From the NCBI GenBank assembly GCA_021414245.1, contig JAIOOU010000015.1:310001-374000 (forward strand): 64,000 bases of DNA. The letters are read 5' to 3'. The notes beneath the pieces are model-generated. The model had not been told where the DNA came from. It did no database searches and worked only from the letters and a program-made list of their open reading frames with translations. Positions within the stretch are counted from its first letter, which is position 1. Every line of letters begins with the position of its first letter. The position numbers were made by a program, and so were the translations under genes. Positions 24,311-32,747 of the stretch are shown in pieces. Source of the stretch: Chloroflexota bacterium. GTDB taxonomy: Bacteria; Chloroflexota; Anaerolineae; Anaerolineales; Villigracilaceae.

Positions 24311-25537
24311 CTAGGGTCCCCACTTCAGGGTAAACCCAAAGGGAAGGAGCGGGGTCATCACACTGTGACCGTCCGTGTAATACAGCTCAACGATGCCGCC
24401 CTGGTAAACATCCGCGATCGGACCGGAAGCAGTGATCACAAAGCTCGCATCCGGCGCCCAGAGCGCCTCGTTCAATGTGGTAAATAAATCCGGAAGCAAC
24501 ACTGTTCTATTGCTCACGCCGTCCGGTGAGGAGCGCACAAGCTGCAAAGAGACCCGGTTGACTTCATCCTGCTGGGTATAAGGCTGTGTTGCGTAGAAAA
24601 AATACAGTTGTCCATCAGGGGCGGGAAACGGATCGGCCGCAAAGTTGAGGGTATCCTGGTTCCCGGAGAAGGCGGGGATCAAGTCGGTGACAGAACCTGT
24701 AATCCCGTCCACACGCCAGAGACCCGGGGTAATAAACGGATTAAAAGAGGCATAGCTTCCATATAATGTGTTGTTATCACCCGCCCATTGCAGGGAACAG
24801 CAAATTCTGTGGCTGGCCCCGGCTCCCAAACGGACAAGCGAATGATTCCCCAGCGAAAAGATGCCCATGGCCCCGCCATCCGAAGCCAAAGGCACAATGT
24901 TGGTCAACAACTTGCTTCCATCCGGCGAATAACTGACGGGGGAGTTAACCTCCCCGAAGGTGAAGCCGTTATCGGTCTGCAATTGATCGGGATACACGAT
25001 CGTGGATTGTCCGCCCGCGATCGAATAAAGACTGATCCCGTGATGGCCGTATGCGATGGTCTGCCCGTCCGGCGACCAAAGCGGAGTGCTGACACGGTTC
25101 AAAAAAACATTATTGGGATCGATCGGCCCGCCGTCCACGATCATGCTGCGGTTGCTGCCATCTACATTGACAGTGAATATCTGATTGTTGGTCAGATACG
25201 CCACACTCCCGTCCAGCGGGGAGACATCGTATCCCTCGACATTGACTGGCTCGAAGGTCACCTGGGTCACAGTCCTGGCGTCCCTTTCAAGGCGATACAC
25301 CTGAACCAGTCCGGCGGCATCGTTGTTGAGAAAATACATCGAATGCGGAAGCAGGCTTTCATTGTCGGGAGGGAGCGTGGCAACCGGCTGTTGGACCGGG
25401 GCGGTCAATGCCTGCAATGTGGCCGCGACCACGGTCTCGACATTGGCGGGCTGGGCGGGGCTGGTCACGGGATTGGCACAGGCCAGAACAGCGGCAAGGA
25501 ACACAAAAAGTACAGCATACATCCGTTTTTTTTTCAT
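24311..25537 (-). CDS. Beta-propeller lipoprotein (TolB/WD40-like)
   Basis: A 408-residue lipoprotein. KKKRMY, a hydrophobic helix and the lipobox AAVLAC (Cys about residue 20) form the signal; a Pro/Gln/Val-rich linker leads to repeated beta blades from about residue 65. Several blades carry the TolB-like signature SPDG (STPLWSPDGQTIAYG, SYSPDGSKLL, SSPDG, and WAPDASFVI in variant form). Such propellers bind proteins or ligands outside the membrane. No catalytic site is visible. The function is unknown; it may be a sensor or scaffold. Confidence 0.7.
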   Translation of the reverse strand: MKKKRMYAVLFVFLAAVLACANPVTSPAQPANVETVVAATLQALTAPVQQPVATLPPDNESLLPHSMYFLNNDAAGLVQVYRLERDARTVTQVTFEPVNVEGYDVSPLDGSVAYLTNNQIFTVNVDGSNRSMIVDGGPIDPNNVFLNRVSTPLWSPDGQTIAYGHHGISLYSIAGGQSTIVYPDQLQTDNGFTFGEVNSPVSYSPDGSKLLTNIVPLASDGGAMGIFSLGNHSLVRLGAGASHRICCSLQWAGDNNTLYGSYASFNPFITPGLWRVDGITGSVTDLIPAFSGNQDTLNFAADPFPAPDGQLYFFYATQPYTQQDEVNRVSLQLVRSSPDGVSNRTVLLPDLFTTLNEALWAPDASFVITASGPIADVYQGGIVELYYTDGHSVMTPLLPFGFTLKWGP

Positions 25538-25653
25538 CTTTACCTCGTGGAAAATTTATACCTTCCCGGTTGAATGGTGCAATGGGTGCCGGGATGGGAA
25601 AAAGATACTTCACTTTATTCCGTACGACACTCCATCCTGTGGGGGATTAAACA

Positions 25654-25700
25654 AAACAAAGACGTCAAACGAGCCGTGTGGCCCCATAACGTCTTTGTTT
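25654..25700 (-). terminator. Terminator of the osmoadaptation operon
   Basis: On the minus strand AAACAAAGACGT (25700-25689) pairs with ACGTCTTTGTTT (25665-25654), followed by TTGTTT. It lies 14 bp after the last gene of the operon (ending 25715). Confidence 0.75.
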
Positions 25701-25714
25701 GACAATGCGATTGA

Positions 25715-25975
25715 CTACACTTGTTCGAAGTGCTGCACGGGAACCACAAAAAGGGTTGCCCGTTTTTTGTCATTCGAGGCGGGCAGGGAATCGTGCACGA
25801 CCTTGATGGCCGCATCCACCTGTTGATCCTCAACGCCCAGCAGCATGGTCACCACCCCGCTGCGCATGAATCCGCCCGTGGAAGCCACGCGCGTCACGCG
25901 GAAATTATTCGCAGTGAACGACTGTGTAAGCGTATCGGCATCGTGATCCTTGACAATAATAATGATCATCTTCAT
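25715..25975 (-). CDS. c-di-AMP receptor-like protein (DarA/PstA family) 1
   Basis: An 86-residue protein with a PII-like ferredoxin fold of the cyclic-di-AMP receptor family (PstA/DarA). The signature TGGFMRSGVVTMLLGVED (about residues 31-48) matches the TGGF-x-R-x-G loop and following strand that hold the nucleotide in that family; the C-terminal VVPVQHFEQV is also typical. The family's usual length is about 110, so a loop is shortened. The ATG at 25975, directly after AGGAGAG, is chosen over the one at 25999. It is the last gene of the long minus-strand operon. Binding of c-di-AMP is inferred from family, and no diadenylate cyclase is in the window. Confidence 0.75.
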   Translation of the reverse strand: MKMIIIIVKDHDADTLTQSFTANNFRVTRVASTGGFMRSGVVTMLLGVEDQQVDAAIKVVHDSLPASNDKKRATLFVVPVQHFEQV

Positions 25976-26032
25976 GAGGGTCTCTCCTGATAATTTCAAC
26001 TGAAACTGCCATTTGCGGCAGCGGAAGCTGGT

Positions 26033-26371
26033 CTAAATTTGTTCGAATCTCTCAACCGGCAGGGCAAAGACGGTCGCACCGCCCACCGTGACGGGCACCG
26101 GCGCGGGCATCGGCATGGGCGATCCTTCGAGTGGAAGGGTCATGTATTCGATTCGCTGGCGGCAGGCCGTATGCAGGGCTTCGAGCGCTTGCTTTTCCTT
26201 TTCAACAGGCAGGCCGATCAATAATGTCGCGTTGCGGCGGCCAAGAAATCCGCCTGCGCTGGACAAATACGTGAGCGAAGCTCCCACCCCCTGCAGGGCC
26301 TTGGTCGCGGTCTCCAGATCCTGATCCTGGATGACCGCCATTAACAATAAATGGATCGGGGCTGTTGTCAT
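26033..26371 (-). CDS. c-di-AMP receptor-like protein 2
   Basis: A 112-residue paralogue of the preceding gene. The signature reads SSAGGFLGRRNATLLIGLP, keeping the GGF and the charged position after it, and the end VFALPVERFEQI parallels VVPVQHFEQV. A proline/methionine-rich loop (GSPMPMPAPVPV) extends the segment before the last strand, a place where family members differ. The start overlaps the stop of the PII-like gene by four bases (26368-26371). Two paralogues in tandem suggest a heteromer or two ligand affinities. The ligand is inferred. Confidence 0.65.
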   Translation of the reverse strand: MTTAPIHLLLMAVIQDQDLETATKALQGVGASLTYLSSAGGFLGRRNATLLIGLPVEKEKQALEALHTACRQRIEYMTLPLEGSPMPMPAPVPVTVGGATVFALPVERFEQI

Positions 26372-26730
26372 TTTCTTTTTCCTTGATTATCAATGCCATA
26401 TACCTTAAACACAGGCACGGCCACAAGAACACCGCTTCCGGGAACATTCAGATCACCCGTCACGCGCTGCGTGGCCGCAAGGATCTTATCAATCATAGAT
26501 TCTTCTTTTATCACAGCAAAAACCGTACGGCTGATCGTTTCAGGAGCTTTATAAAAATCATCAAGAGAGGGAATCAGCGGAATATCGTCGCGAATGCCGT
26601 GTTTTTGAAGAATTCTTTCCATCCCCGTACTGAATTGGACCGTTGCGCCTTCCACGCCTTCTTTATCCCATTCTTTTAACAATTCTTCCAGTAAATCCGG
26701 GTTATACAAAAACAAAATAATCAAAAACAT
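26368..26730 (-). CDS. PII-like protein
   Basis: A 120-residue protein, hydrophobic at the start (MFLIILFLYNPDLLEELLKEW), with a C-terminal half resembling PII-type trimers: TVFAVIKEESMIDKILAATQ followed by VPGSGVLVAVPVFKVYG. The start of the translation looks like a first beta strand plus helix with the order seen in PII proteins. The T-loop is reduced and lacks the uridylylated tyrosine. Start and antiporter stop share one base (26730). The likely role is a ligand-responsive regulator of the neighbouring antiporter; the ligand is unknown. Confidence 0.6.
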   Translation of the reverse strand: MFLIILFLYNPDLLEELLKEWDKEGVEGATVQFSTGMERILQKHGIRDDIPLIPSLDDFYKAPETISRTVFAVIKEESMIDKILAATQRVTGDLNVPGSGVLVAVPVFKVYGIDNQGKRK

Positions 26731-27986
26731 TAAGACACCTCCGATTCCTTTTCTTCAGACCGACCCGGGGGTTGATCCGTTTCTACGACTTCCTTCAATG
26801 CCTTATCTTCCTTCCGGGCAAACAATGTACGCAGGATGGGCGGCGTAATCAGGGTGGTGATCAATACCATGACGACAATGGCGGAAAACTCCTCTGCACT
26901 TACCAAATTATCCTTCACCCCCACACTTGCCACAATAAGTCCCACTTCACCACGCGAAATCATTCCCGCACCTAGTTGAATCGATTCCTGTCTTGAAAGC
27001 CCGCCAAGCCGAGCGCCCCATCCTGAACCCAGCCATTTGCCGACAACAGCCACTACAATAATAACAACTGTAAGGAACAGTGCCTCCAGTTGAAAGGTCT
27101 GCAAATCAATGGATAAGCCGATATTCACGAAAAAGATCGGTACAAATAATCCATATGCGAGTGCGTGCATGCCGGACTCAATTCTCTCTTTCTCATGCGT
27201 ACGGGCCAGCATCAAGCCCGCCAAAAACGCGCCGGTGATGGCAGCCATTCCGCCAAAGTATTCTGAAGCGATGCCATAAGCCAGCATGATGACGAGAGAA
27301 ATGGTAAGCAAACCCTGGCTGATTGGAAGCTTGGAAATACGGCGAATAATCCACGGCAGCACCCACAACCCGATCATGACCGAAAGGACAAGGAACAGGA
27401 TCATACGAACAATGATAACAAGAACACCATATGTACTTCCTTCCCCGCCCTGCAAGGCAAGAAATATGGAAAGCAACAAGATGATCAAAATATCATCAAA
27501 AACTGCCGCACCCAGAAGGCTGAGCCCTACACGACTGCGCAACGCCTTGAGCTCAATCATCGTCTGCGCAGAGATACTTACACTGGTGGCGCCAAGCGTC
27601 AAACCCAAAAAGATCGCAGCAGATTGATCCAAACCAAAAAGCAGGCCCACGCCCCATCCCAATAATACAGGCCAGACCACACCCATTAATCCAGCAAGAG
27701 CAGCTACGCGTAAATTCTGCTTCATCTCATCAAAGTGCAATTCCAGTCCTGCAAGAAACATAAGCAGGAGCACGCCAAGCTCGCCAAGTTTGGCAACCGT
27801 CTCAGCTAGTTCGTGTTCGACAAAAGAGAAATTCAGAAGATTAATGATGGAGGGTCCAAGCAGAATACCAACCAATAATTCACCCAGAACAGAGGGCTGC
27901 CCCAGACGAATGCTGGCATATCCCGCCATCTTTGCAGACAGCAGAATAACTGAAAGGAGAAAGGCGAGTTGAAGAAACAGGCTCAT
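26730..27986 (-). CDS. Cation/proton antiporter (CPA2 family)
   Basis: A 418-residue membrane protein with about twelve helices, typical of the Kef/NapA branch of monovalent cation:proton antiporters. Key marks are GELLVGILLGPSIINLL in helix 2, LMFLAGLELHFDEMK, GLTLGATSVSISAQTM, and the ion-binding helix LLGAAVFDDILIILLL with the FDD pair. The end is a charged cytoplasmic tail of about 30 residues (REDKALKEVVETDQPPGRSEEK region) without an RCK domain. It exchanges Na+ or K+ for protons across the cell membrane. Adjacent PII-like and c-di-AMP receptor-like genes suggest small-ligand control. Confidence 0.85.
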   Translation of the reverse strand: MSLFLQLAFLLSVILLSAKMAGYASIRLGQPSVLGELLVGILLGPSIINLLNFSFVEHELAETVAKLGELGVLLLMFLAGLELHFDEMKQNLRVAALAGLMGVVWPVLLGWGVGLLFGLDQSAAIFLGLTLGATSVSISAQTMIELKALRSRVGLSLLGAAVFDDILIILLLSIFLALQGGEGSTYGVLVIIVRMILFLVLSVMIGLWVLPWIIRRISKLPISQGLLTISLVIMLAYGIASEYFGGMAAITGAFLAGLMLARTHEKERIESGMHALAYGLFVPIFFVNIGLSIDLQTFQLEALFLTVVIIVVAVVGKWLGSGWGARLGGLSRQESIQLGAGMISRGEVGLIVASVGVKDNLVSAEEFSAIVVMVLITTLITPPILRTLFARKEDKALKEVVETDQPPGRSEEKESEVS

Positions 27987-28011
27987 GTGATTAATAGTAT
28001 AACTCGAAAAA

Positions 28012-29841
28012 TTATGATGCTTGATGTTTTATCTTGATTTTTTCAAGGTATTCTTGCACTTGGATCATCGGTGGGCGTTCGCCCTCGGCAATCTCTTCAA
28101 TCTCAAGAAAGAAACGATCCTGCTCATAACGGATCATCTTCATGGTCTTGTTAATATTCTCCAAAATACTCTGGCCGTATTTTCCCTCGAGTTTTCGGAT
28201 AACCGCCTGGATGATGGCAAAGGACATTTTCCCCAAGGCATCCAGGGGCTGATTATGATGAATGCGTTCGAGCAAATCAACCTGGGCGATCGATCGTAAT
28301 CCGAACCTGTCAAGCATGTCAATTAACAAGCCGATCTCGACCCCATATCCGGAAAAGAAGGGGAGTTGTTCCAAAACGCTGCGCCTGCCGCCATATTCCC
28401 CTGAAAGAGGCTGCACCATGCCCGAAAGTTCCGGGTAAAACAAATTAAGCAACGGCCGGGCTGTCAACTCGGTGACGCGACCGCCGCTGCCTGCCTGCAT
28501 CTTGTTCCCGACTTTCAAGGGGCGGCGATAAAACCCCTTCACAAAATCAATCTCGGGTCGAAGAAGAAGCGGGCCGACCAATCCGTAGATAAAGCGCGGG
28601 TGAATATTCACAATATCCGTATCGATCCAGATGATGATATCCCCGTGCGTGCAATACAGGCTTTTCCATAATGCCTCGCCCTTCCCCTTTCGCGCACCAT
28701 ATTGAGGCAATATCTGTTGATGGATTTGAACGGGCACTCCCATCCGTTGTGCGATCTGGCGGGTGCGATCCGTGGAATTGGAATCGATTAACACGATTTC
28801 ATCCAACAGAGGGAAACGTCTCATCAGAACATTCTTGATCGTTCTGAGAACCTTGCCAACTGTCTTTTCCTCGTTAAGGGCCGGCAATGCCAGGCTGATC
28901 GTCAGGTTCTGTTTTTGTTTCAGGGTCAGCAGGTATTTCAGATCGGCGAATTCATCCGCATGGAATGTATTTTCCGCAAACCATTTATCCACCAGCACGG
29001 AGATGGCCGTTTGCGCCGCCTCTTCGCTGGCGGGGTTAACTTCATAGGGAAGCTTTGTTTTGACGACAATCACGCCCCGCTGGCTTTCCTGCATGATCCG
29101 TTCCGCGACTGGACCCATGGAAGGCACTTCGGAAATGGGCCTTGCAGACGCGCCCATGACGATCAGATCATATCGTTGGGCGGCATCGAAAATGGCCCCG
29201 GCGGGATCATCCGTTACAACCTCCTCCCTTTTGATCTCAGGGAGGTTTTTCAGCACCCGATTAACCCCTGTGAAGGCGGCATCCTGATCTCTGGTAATGT
29301 TACCCGGGAAAAGATGCATGGATGAAATCTCGGCACGATTCGATTTTCGAATGGACAGGGCGATCCTCAGACTTAACTCCGCGTATGGGCCCCCTCGAAT
29401 GGGGATCAACATGTTTTTGATATTAGGGCCGATACGCTGATTGACGATGGCAATATTGCATGGCGCCTGCGAAAGAACCTCCGCAACGGACACCTTCAAC
29501 GCATCAAAATGGCAGGGCCATTCAAGCAGCAACAGGTCGATCTCTTCGCTTTTTACAACATCGATTACTTCGCCCCATAAATCATGCGAAACATGCACCT
29601 GGGCCCATTTATCTCCACGCTTCACCTTGTAAAGTTTTTTGAGGGTTTGCCTCAACTGGCGCGCCTCCAACGCCGCGGTGCTGAGAGACTGATCTTCAGG
29701 AACAAAGACAAAGCCTGTCAGCAGGACCCTTTCATCCCCGGCGATCGAATGTGCAGCCTGAATGGCAGATCTCTGATCACAGGGATTGAGGACGGGGACC
29801 AGAACCTTCCCGACAAAGGCATTCCTTGATGCAGGGTACAT
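28012..29841 (-). CDS. gpgS: USP-USP-glucosyl-3-phosphoglycerate synthase fusion
   Basis: A 609-residue fusion. Residues about 10-135 and 140-265 are two universal-stress-protein-like domains; the second has DLIVMGASAR and the basic GVIVVKTK end, the usual phosphate-binding region of USPs. Residues about 310-580 are a GT2 glycosyltransferase: ALPALNEEKTV, IVLIDSNSTDRT, the DTD metal motif at 407-409 (WIDTDIVN), VKGFYRRP, and LSGEYGGRRSVLEQLPFFSGYGVE (as two pieces). These match glucosyl-3-phosphoglycerate synthase, which transfers glucose from an NDP-glucose to 3-phosphoglycerate, the first step of glucosylglycerate synthesis. Normal GpgS proteins are about 320-420 residues, so the USP half is an addition, perhaps a nucleotide sensor. 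It sits 13 bp from the upstream GT4 gene. Confidence 0.85.
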   Translation of the reverse strand: MYPASRNAFVGKVLVPVLNPCDQRSAIQAAHSIAGDERVLLTGFVFVPEDQSLSTAALEARQLRQTLKKLYKVKRGDKWAQVHVSHDLWGEVIDVVKSEEIDLLLLEWPCHFDALKVSVAEVLSQAPCNIAIVNQRIGPNIKNMLIPIRGGPYAELSLRIALSIRKSNRAEISSMHLFPGNITRDQDAAFTGVNRVLKNLPEIKREEVVTDDPAGAIFDAAQRYDLIVMGASARPISEVPSMGPVAERIMQESQRGVIVVKTKLPYEVNPASEEAAQTAISVLVDKWFAENTFHADEFADLKYLLTLKQKQNLTISLALPALNEEKTVGKVLRTIKNVLMRRFPLLDEIVLIDSNSTDRTRQIAQRMGVPVQIHQQILPQYGARKGKGEALWKSLYCTHGDIIIWIDTDIVNIHPRFIYGLVGPLLLRPEIDFVKGFYRRPLKVGNKMQAGSGGRVTELTARPLLNLFYPELSGMVQPLSGEYGGRRSVLEQLPFFSGYGVEIGLLIDMLDRFGLRSIAQVDLLERIHHNQPLDALGKMSFAIIQAVIRKLEGKYGQSILENINKTMKMIRYEQDRFFLEIEEIAEGERPPMIQVQEYLEKIKIKHQAS

Positions 29842-29854
29842 TGCGTCTCCTTAT

Positions 29855-31072
29855 CTAGCGCTTCAATAAGAGCTTGATCCTTCCAGCATAGATCCGCTCC
29901 CAGGTGAATTGCCCGCGGACGAACGTTCGCAGACCAAAGGTTTTGTCACTTGAAAAATACCCGGCCATCCTCCCGGCTACCACTTCAGGTTTTTCTTCGA
30001 GTGAAAAATAGTGCCCAAAATCACCACCAAGTTTCTTTAACGGTGGAATATCCGAACAAAAAACCGGTATGCCTGCAAAGCCTGCCTCCAAAATTGGGAT
30101 TCCAAACCCTTCTTCAAAACTAGGGAATAACAGTGCATCTGCAAGTTTGTAGAAATCCGAAATGACCGGATCAGGGATGAACTCTTCCGTCAATTCGGCC
30201 AGAAAATGCACACTTCGATTCAAACCCAGTTTTTCCCGCAGAGAATCCAATTTTTCGAAGTATTTTCGATTCGCCGGGTTATGCGGACCCAGGGGACCGG
30301 TCACGATCATTTGCGCGGAAGGAAACCCCTCTCGCAGGACTTCCAGAATCTGCATGGCAAACTCGATATTCTTGCGCGGTGTGATGCGGACAGGCAGCAG
30401 AAGCAGGGGAGTGGCTTGCAATAGGTCCAGTTTTTTGATCCATCCAAAGGTCTGATCCTCGAGTTTGAGGAATGCAGCCAGGTCAACTCCGTTGGGAATC
30501 ACATGGATCCGGGATGGATCCAGACTCATCAGGTTCGAGAGTTCCTCCCGGCGCATTTCGGAGATGGTGACCTGTGTCGCCTCAGGCCAGGCGGTTTTCA
30601 ACAAATCCCACGGATAACCTTCATACAGTTCGGATCGATAACGGGGGGTTGTCCACGCCAGGTCATGATGCCAGATGATGAGGCGCGGAAGTTTTCCGGC
30701 AACCTGTAATTGGTGGAGCGCGGCAGTCAGTGCGAGGTTCTTGTTCAACGAGCATACATTATGGGCAATCAAAATCTCAACATCTGTAACGGCAGTTAAT
30801 ATTTGCCCGGCTAATTCATCACGCAGCGATTCAAAATCCTTTGTTGCTTCGCCCCGATCCAATTGTTCCTTGACCTCAGCCACCCGGGCATTGCGTGAAT
30901 CTGCAAGTGGAATAATGGTCAGGGGAATCTGACTGCCGAGAGGCTCCCCGCGCGCCGCAATCAAACGCACGGAATGTCCGTCTGCGGACATCAGGCGCGC
31001 GTGATGGGCAATGACGGCCTCCACCCCTCCCACAACGGGCGGCACGGAATAGTGAAGAATGGCAATGTTCAT
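29855..31072 (-). CDS. GT4 glycosyltransferase
   Basis: A 405-residue GT-B-fold enzyme of family GT4. The N-terminal domain opens with HYSVPPVVGGVEAVI, the GG-containing loop that binds acceptor and donor, and the C-terminal domain has VIPNGVDLAAF, LPVRITPRKN, and FPSFEEGFGIPILEAGFAG with the E-x7-E pair of retaining GT4 enzymes. The acceptor is unknown; operon context suggests a compatible-solute or storage glycoside. Its ATG overlaps the ClC stop by four bases (31069-31072). It shares low similarity with the other GT4 gene of the operon (32748-34082), so the two are not recent duplicates. Confidence 0.8.
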   Translation of the reverse strand: MNIAILHYSVPPVVGGVEAVIAHHARLMSADGHSVRLIAARGEPLGSQIPLTIIPLADSRNARVAEVKEQLDRGEATKDFESLRDELAGQILTAVTDVEILIAHNVCSLNKNLALTAALHQLQVAGKLPRLIIWHHDLAWTTPRYRSELYEGYPWDLLKTAWPEATQVTISEMRREELSNLMSLDPSRIHVIPNGVDLAAFLKLEDQTFGWIKKLDLLQATPLLLLPVRITPRKNIEFAMQILEVLREGFPSAQMIVTGPLGPHNPANRKYFEKLDSLREKLGLNRSVHFLAELTEEFIPDPVISDFYKLADALLFPSFEEGFGIPILEAGFAGIPVFCSDIPPLKKLGGDFGHYFSLEEKPEVVAGRMAGYFSSDKTFGLRTFVRGQFTWERIYAGRIKLLLKR

Positions 31073-32685
31073 TCTATGGGTTCCTGACGAGACGATTTAC
31101 AGCCTTTGCGTAGAAGCGCTATGCCTTCCAATGCGTCAGTTTCAATGACAGCAGTAATACGCGTGTTTGCCTCCAGCCGGGTATTGGCTTTTGGTACCCA
31201 TTCACGTTTTCCCCTGGAACAGCGCACAAGAATACATCCCGAAGGCAACCCCAACGCATGCACAATCTTCCCATCAAATGGAGAGCCTTCCTGCACTGTG
31301 AAATCCATGACAACAGGTTTGGTAAATTTTTGAGGATCCCCTGCCTGCAACAAATCCCGTTCAAAAAGGGCTTCATAGATCGGCAAATCCTTTAAATATT
31401 CCGCGACTGCATAAGCAAAGAAACAACTGATCAGCAACGGCAGCATTTGCTCATAATTCCCCGTCATTTCAATGATCAGCACAACACCGGTCAAAGGGGC
31501 ACGCACAATGGCTGTAAAATAAGCTGCCATTCCCACCACCGCGAAGACAGCAGGCACCGGGACCGCCGAGGGAATGATCAGTTGAGTAATTTCCCCAACT
31601 CCCAGGCCAATTAACGCGCCCAGTACAAGGAGCGGGGCAAAAATACCGCCTGGAGCCCCTGTGCCATAACTGGAAATTGTCAGCAGGAAACGAATGACGA
31701 ACCATAACGGAATTACAGTTAAAGCCATTTTCCCGGACAAGACCATTTCCGTCAGTGAATGGCCGCTGCCGATGGCCGTTGAAGAAAACCAGCCAGTCAA
31801 TCCGATGGCCGCACCTGTGACAGCCATCGCCAGGGTCTTATTTTTCAGCCCTCCATAAAAATCGAGCGAAAAGATCAAACTTCGGTTGAAGGCGATTCCA
31901 AATAATCCAGCCAAAATTCCGAGAATTGCAAAAGCGGGAAGCGCTGCCAGAGGCGGCGTTGGATATTTGATCATGGCGAAGACCGGGAAAGGGTCTGCAC
32001 CTATGCGCGCAATCACATCCGCAACTGCTGCGGCAAGAAAAGCGGCGCCAAAAACAATAGGCTGAAAATCGCGTTGGACTTCCTCCAGGACAAACACCAA
32101 ACCGGAAAGCGGAGCATTGAATGCAGCGGCAAGGCCGGCGCCCGCCCCGGCCGCAATCAATGTCAACCGTTCACGCGGCGAAACTTTCAATGCCTTTGAA
32201 ACCGCATCCCCTACAGCACCTCCCATTTGAACAGTTGGACCTTCCCTGCCAAGGGCAAGCCCGCTGCCAATTGCTGCAATCCCACCCAGAAATTTGACAG
32301 GTAATACCCGTGTCCATTCCAATTCCTGTAATCGTTGCAGGACGGCTTCCAGGTGAGGAATTCCGCTTCCTTTTGTTTCCGGCGCATAGCGTCTTGTCAG
32401 GATAAGGCTGAGCGTTGCTCCGACCGCGCTGAAAATTACCGGAAAAATCCAGCCCCACAGCGGCTGTTCATGTGCTTTTTCAAGCAGGGAATTTCGCAAG
32501 ACATCCATGCCCGACAATGCGCCACGAAACAGAATGGCAACAATGCCCGCACACAACCCAACCAGGGCCGCAATGGGCAACAATCGACGTCTCTGCTGGC
32601 GCATAAGAAGAAATCCCTGAACTTCTGATTCCACAAGTTCAACTTTCATCCGGGACGATTCTTTTTCGTTATAGGTATTTTCCAT
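31069..32685 (-). CDS. ClC-type chloride channel/antiporter with RCK_C domain
   Basis: A 538-residue ClC-family protein. The filter-forming segments are GSGIPHLEAV, GREGPTVQMGGAVGDAVSK and GTGAPGGIFAPLLVLGALIG; a glutamate in GREGP is the gating or proton glutamate. About eleven hydrophobic segments fit the ClC fold. The final 85 residues (VMDFTVQEGSPFDGKIVHALGLP and the stretch to TRITAVIETDAL) form an RCK_C/TrkA_C-like domain, a regulatory module that in K+ transporters can bind c-di-AMP. Whether it transports as channel or exchanger is not certain. The operon partners are solute enzymes and c-di-AMP receptors, so a role in anion balance during osmotic change fits. Confidence 0.85.
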   Translation of the reverse strand: MENTYNEKESSRMKVELVESEVQGFLLMRQQRRRLLPIAALVGLCAGIVAILFRGALSGMDVLRNSLLEKAHEQPLWGWIFPVIFSAVGATLSLILTRRYAPETKGSGIPHLEAVLQRLQELEWTRVLPVKFLGGIAAIGSGLALGREGPTVQMGGAVGDAVSKALKVSPRERLTLIAAGAGAGLAAAFNAPLSGLVFVLEEVQRDFQPIVFGAAFLAAAVADVIARIGADPFPVFAMIKYPTPPLAALPAFAILGILAGLFGIAFNRSLIFSLDFYGGLKNKTLAMAVTGAAIGLTGWFSSTAIGSGHSLTEMVLSGKMALTVIPLWFVIRFLLTISSYGTGAPGGIFAPLLVLGALIGLGVGEITQLIIPSAVPVPAVFAVVGMAAYFTAIVRAPLTGVVLIIEMTGNYEQMLPLLISCFFAYAVAEYLKDLPIYEALFERDLLQAGDPQKFTKPVVMDFTVQEGSPFDGKIVHALGLPSGCILVRCSRGKREWVPKANTRLEANTRITAVIETDALEGIALLRKGCKSSRQEPIE

Positions 32686-32747
32686 GATCAGATTCCTGAG
32701 TACATCAATTTTAAAAACTCAACGCAGGATTTGACAAACATTCATAT

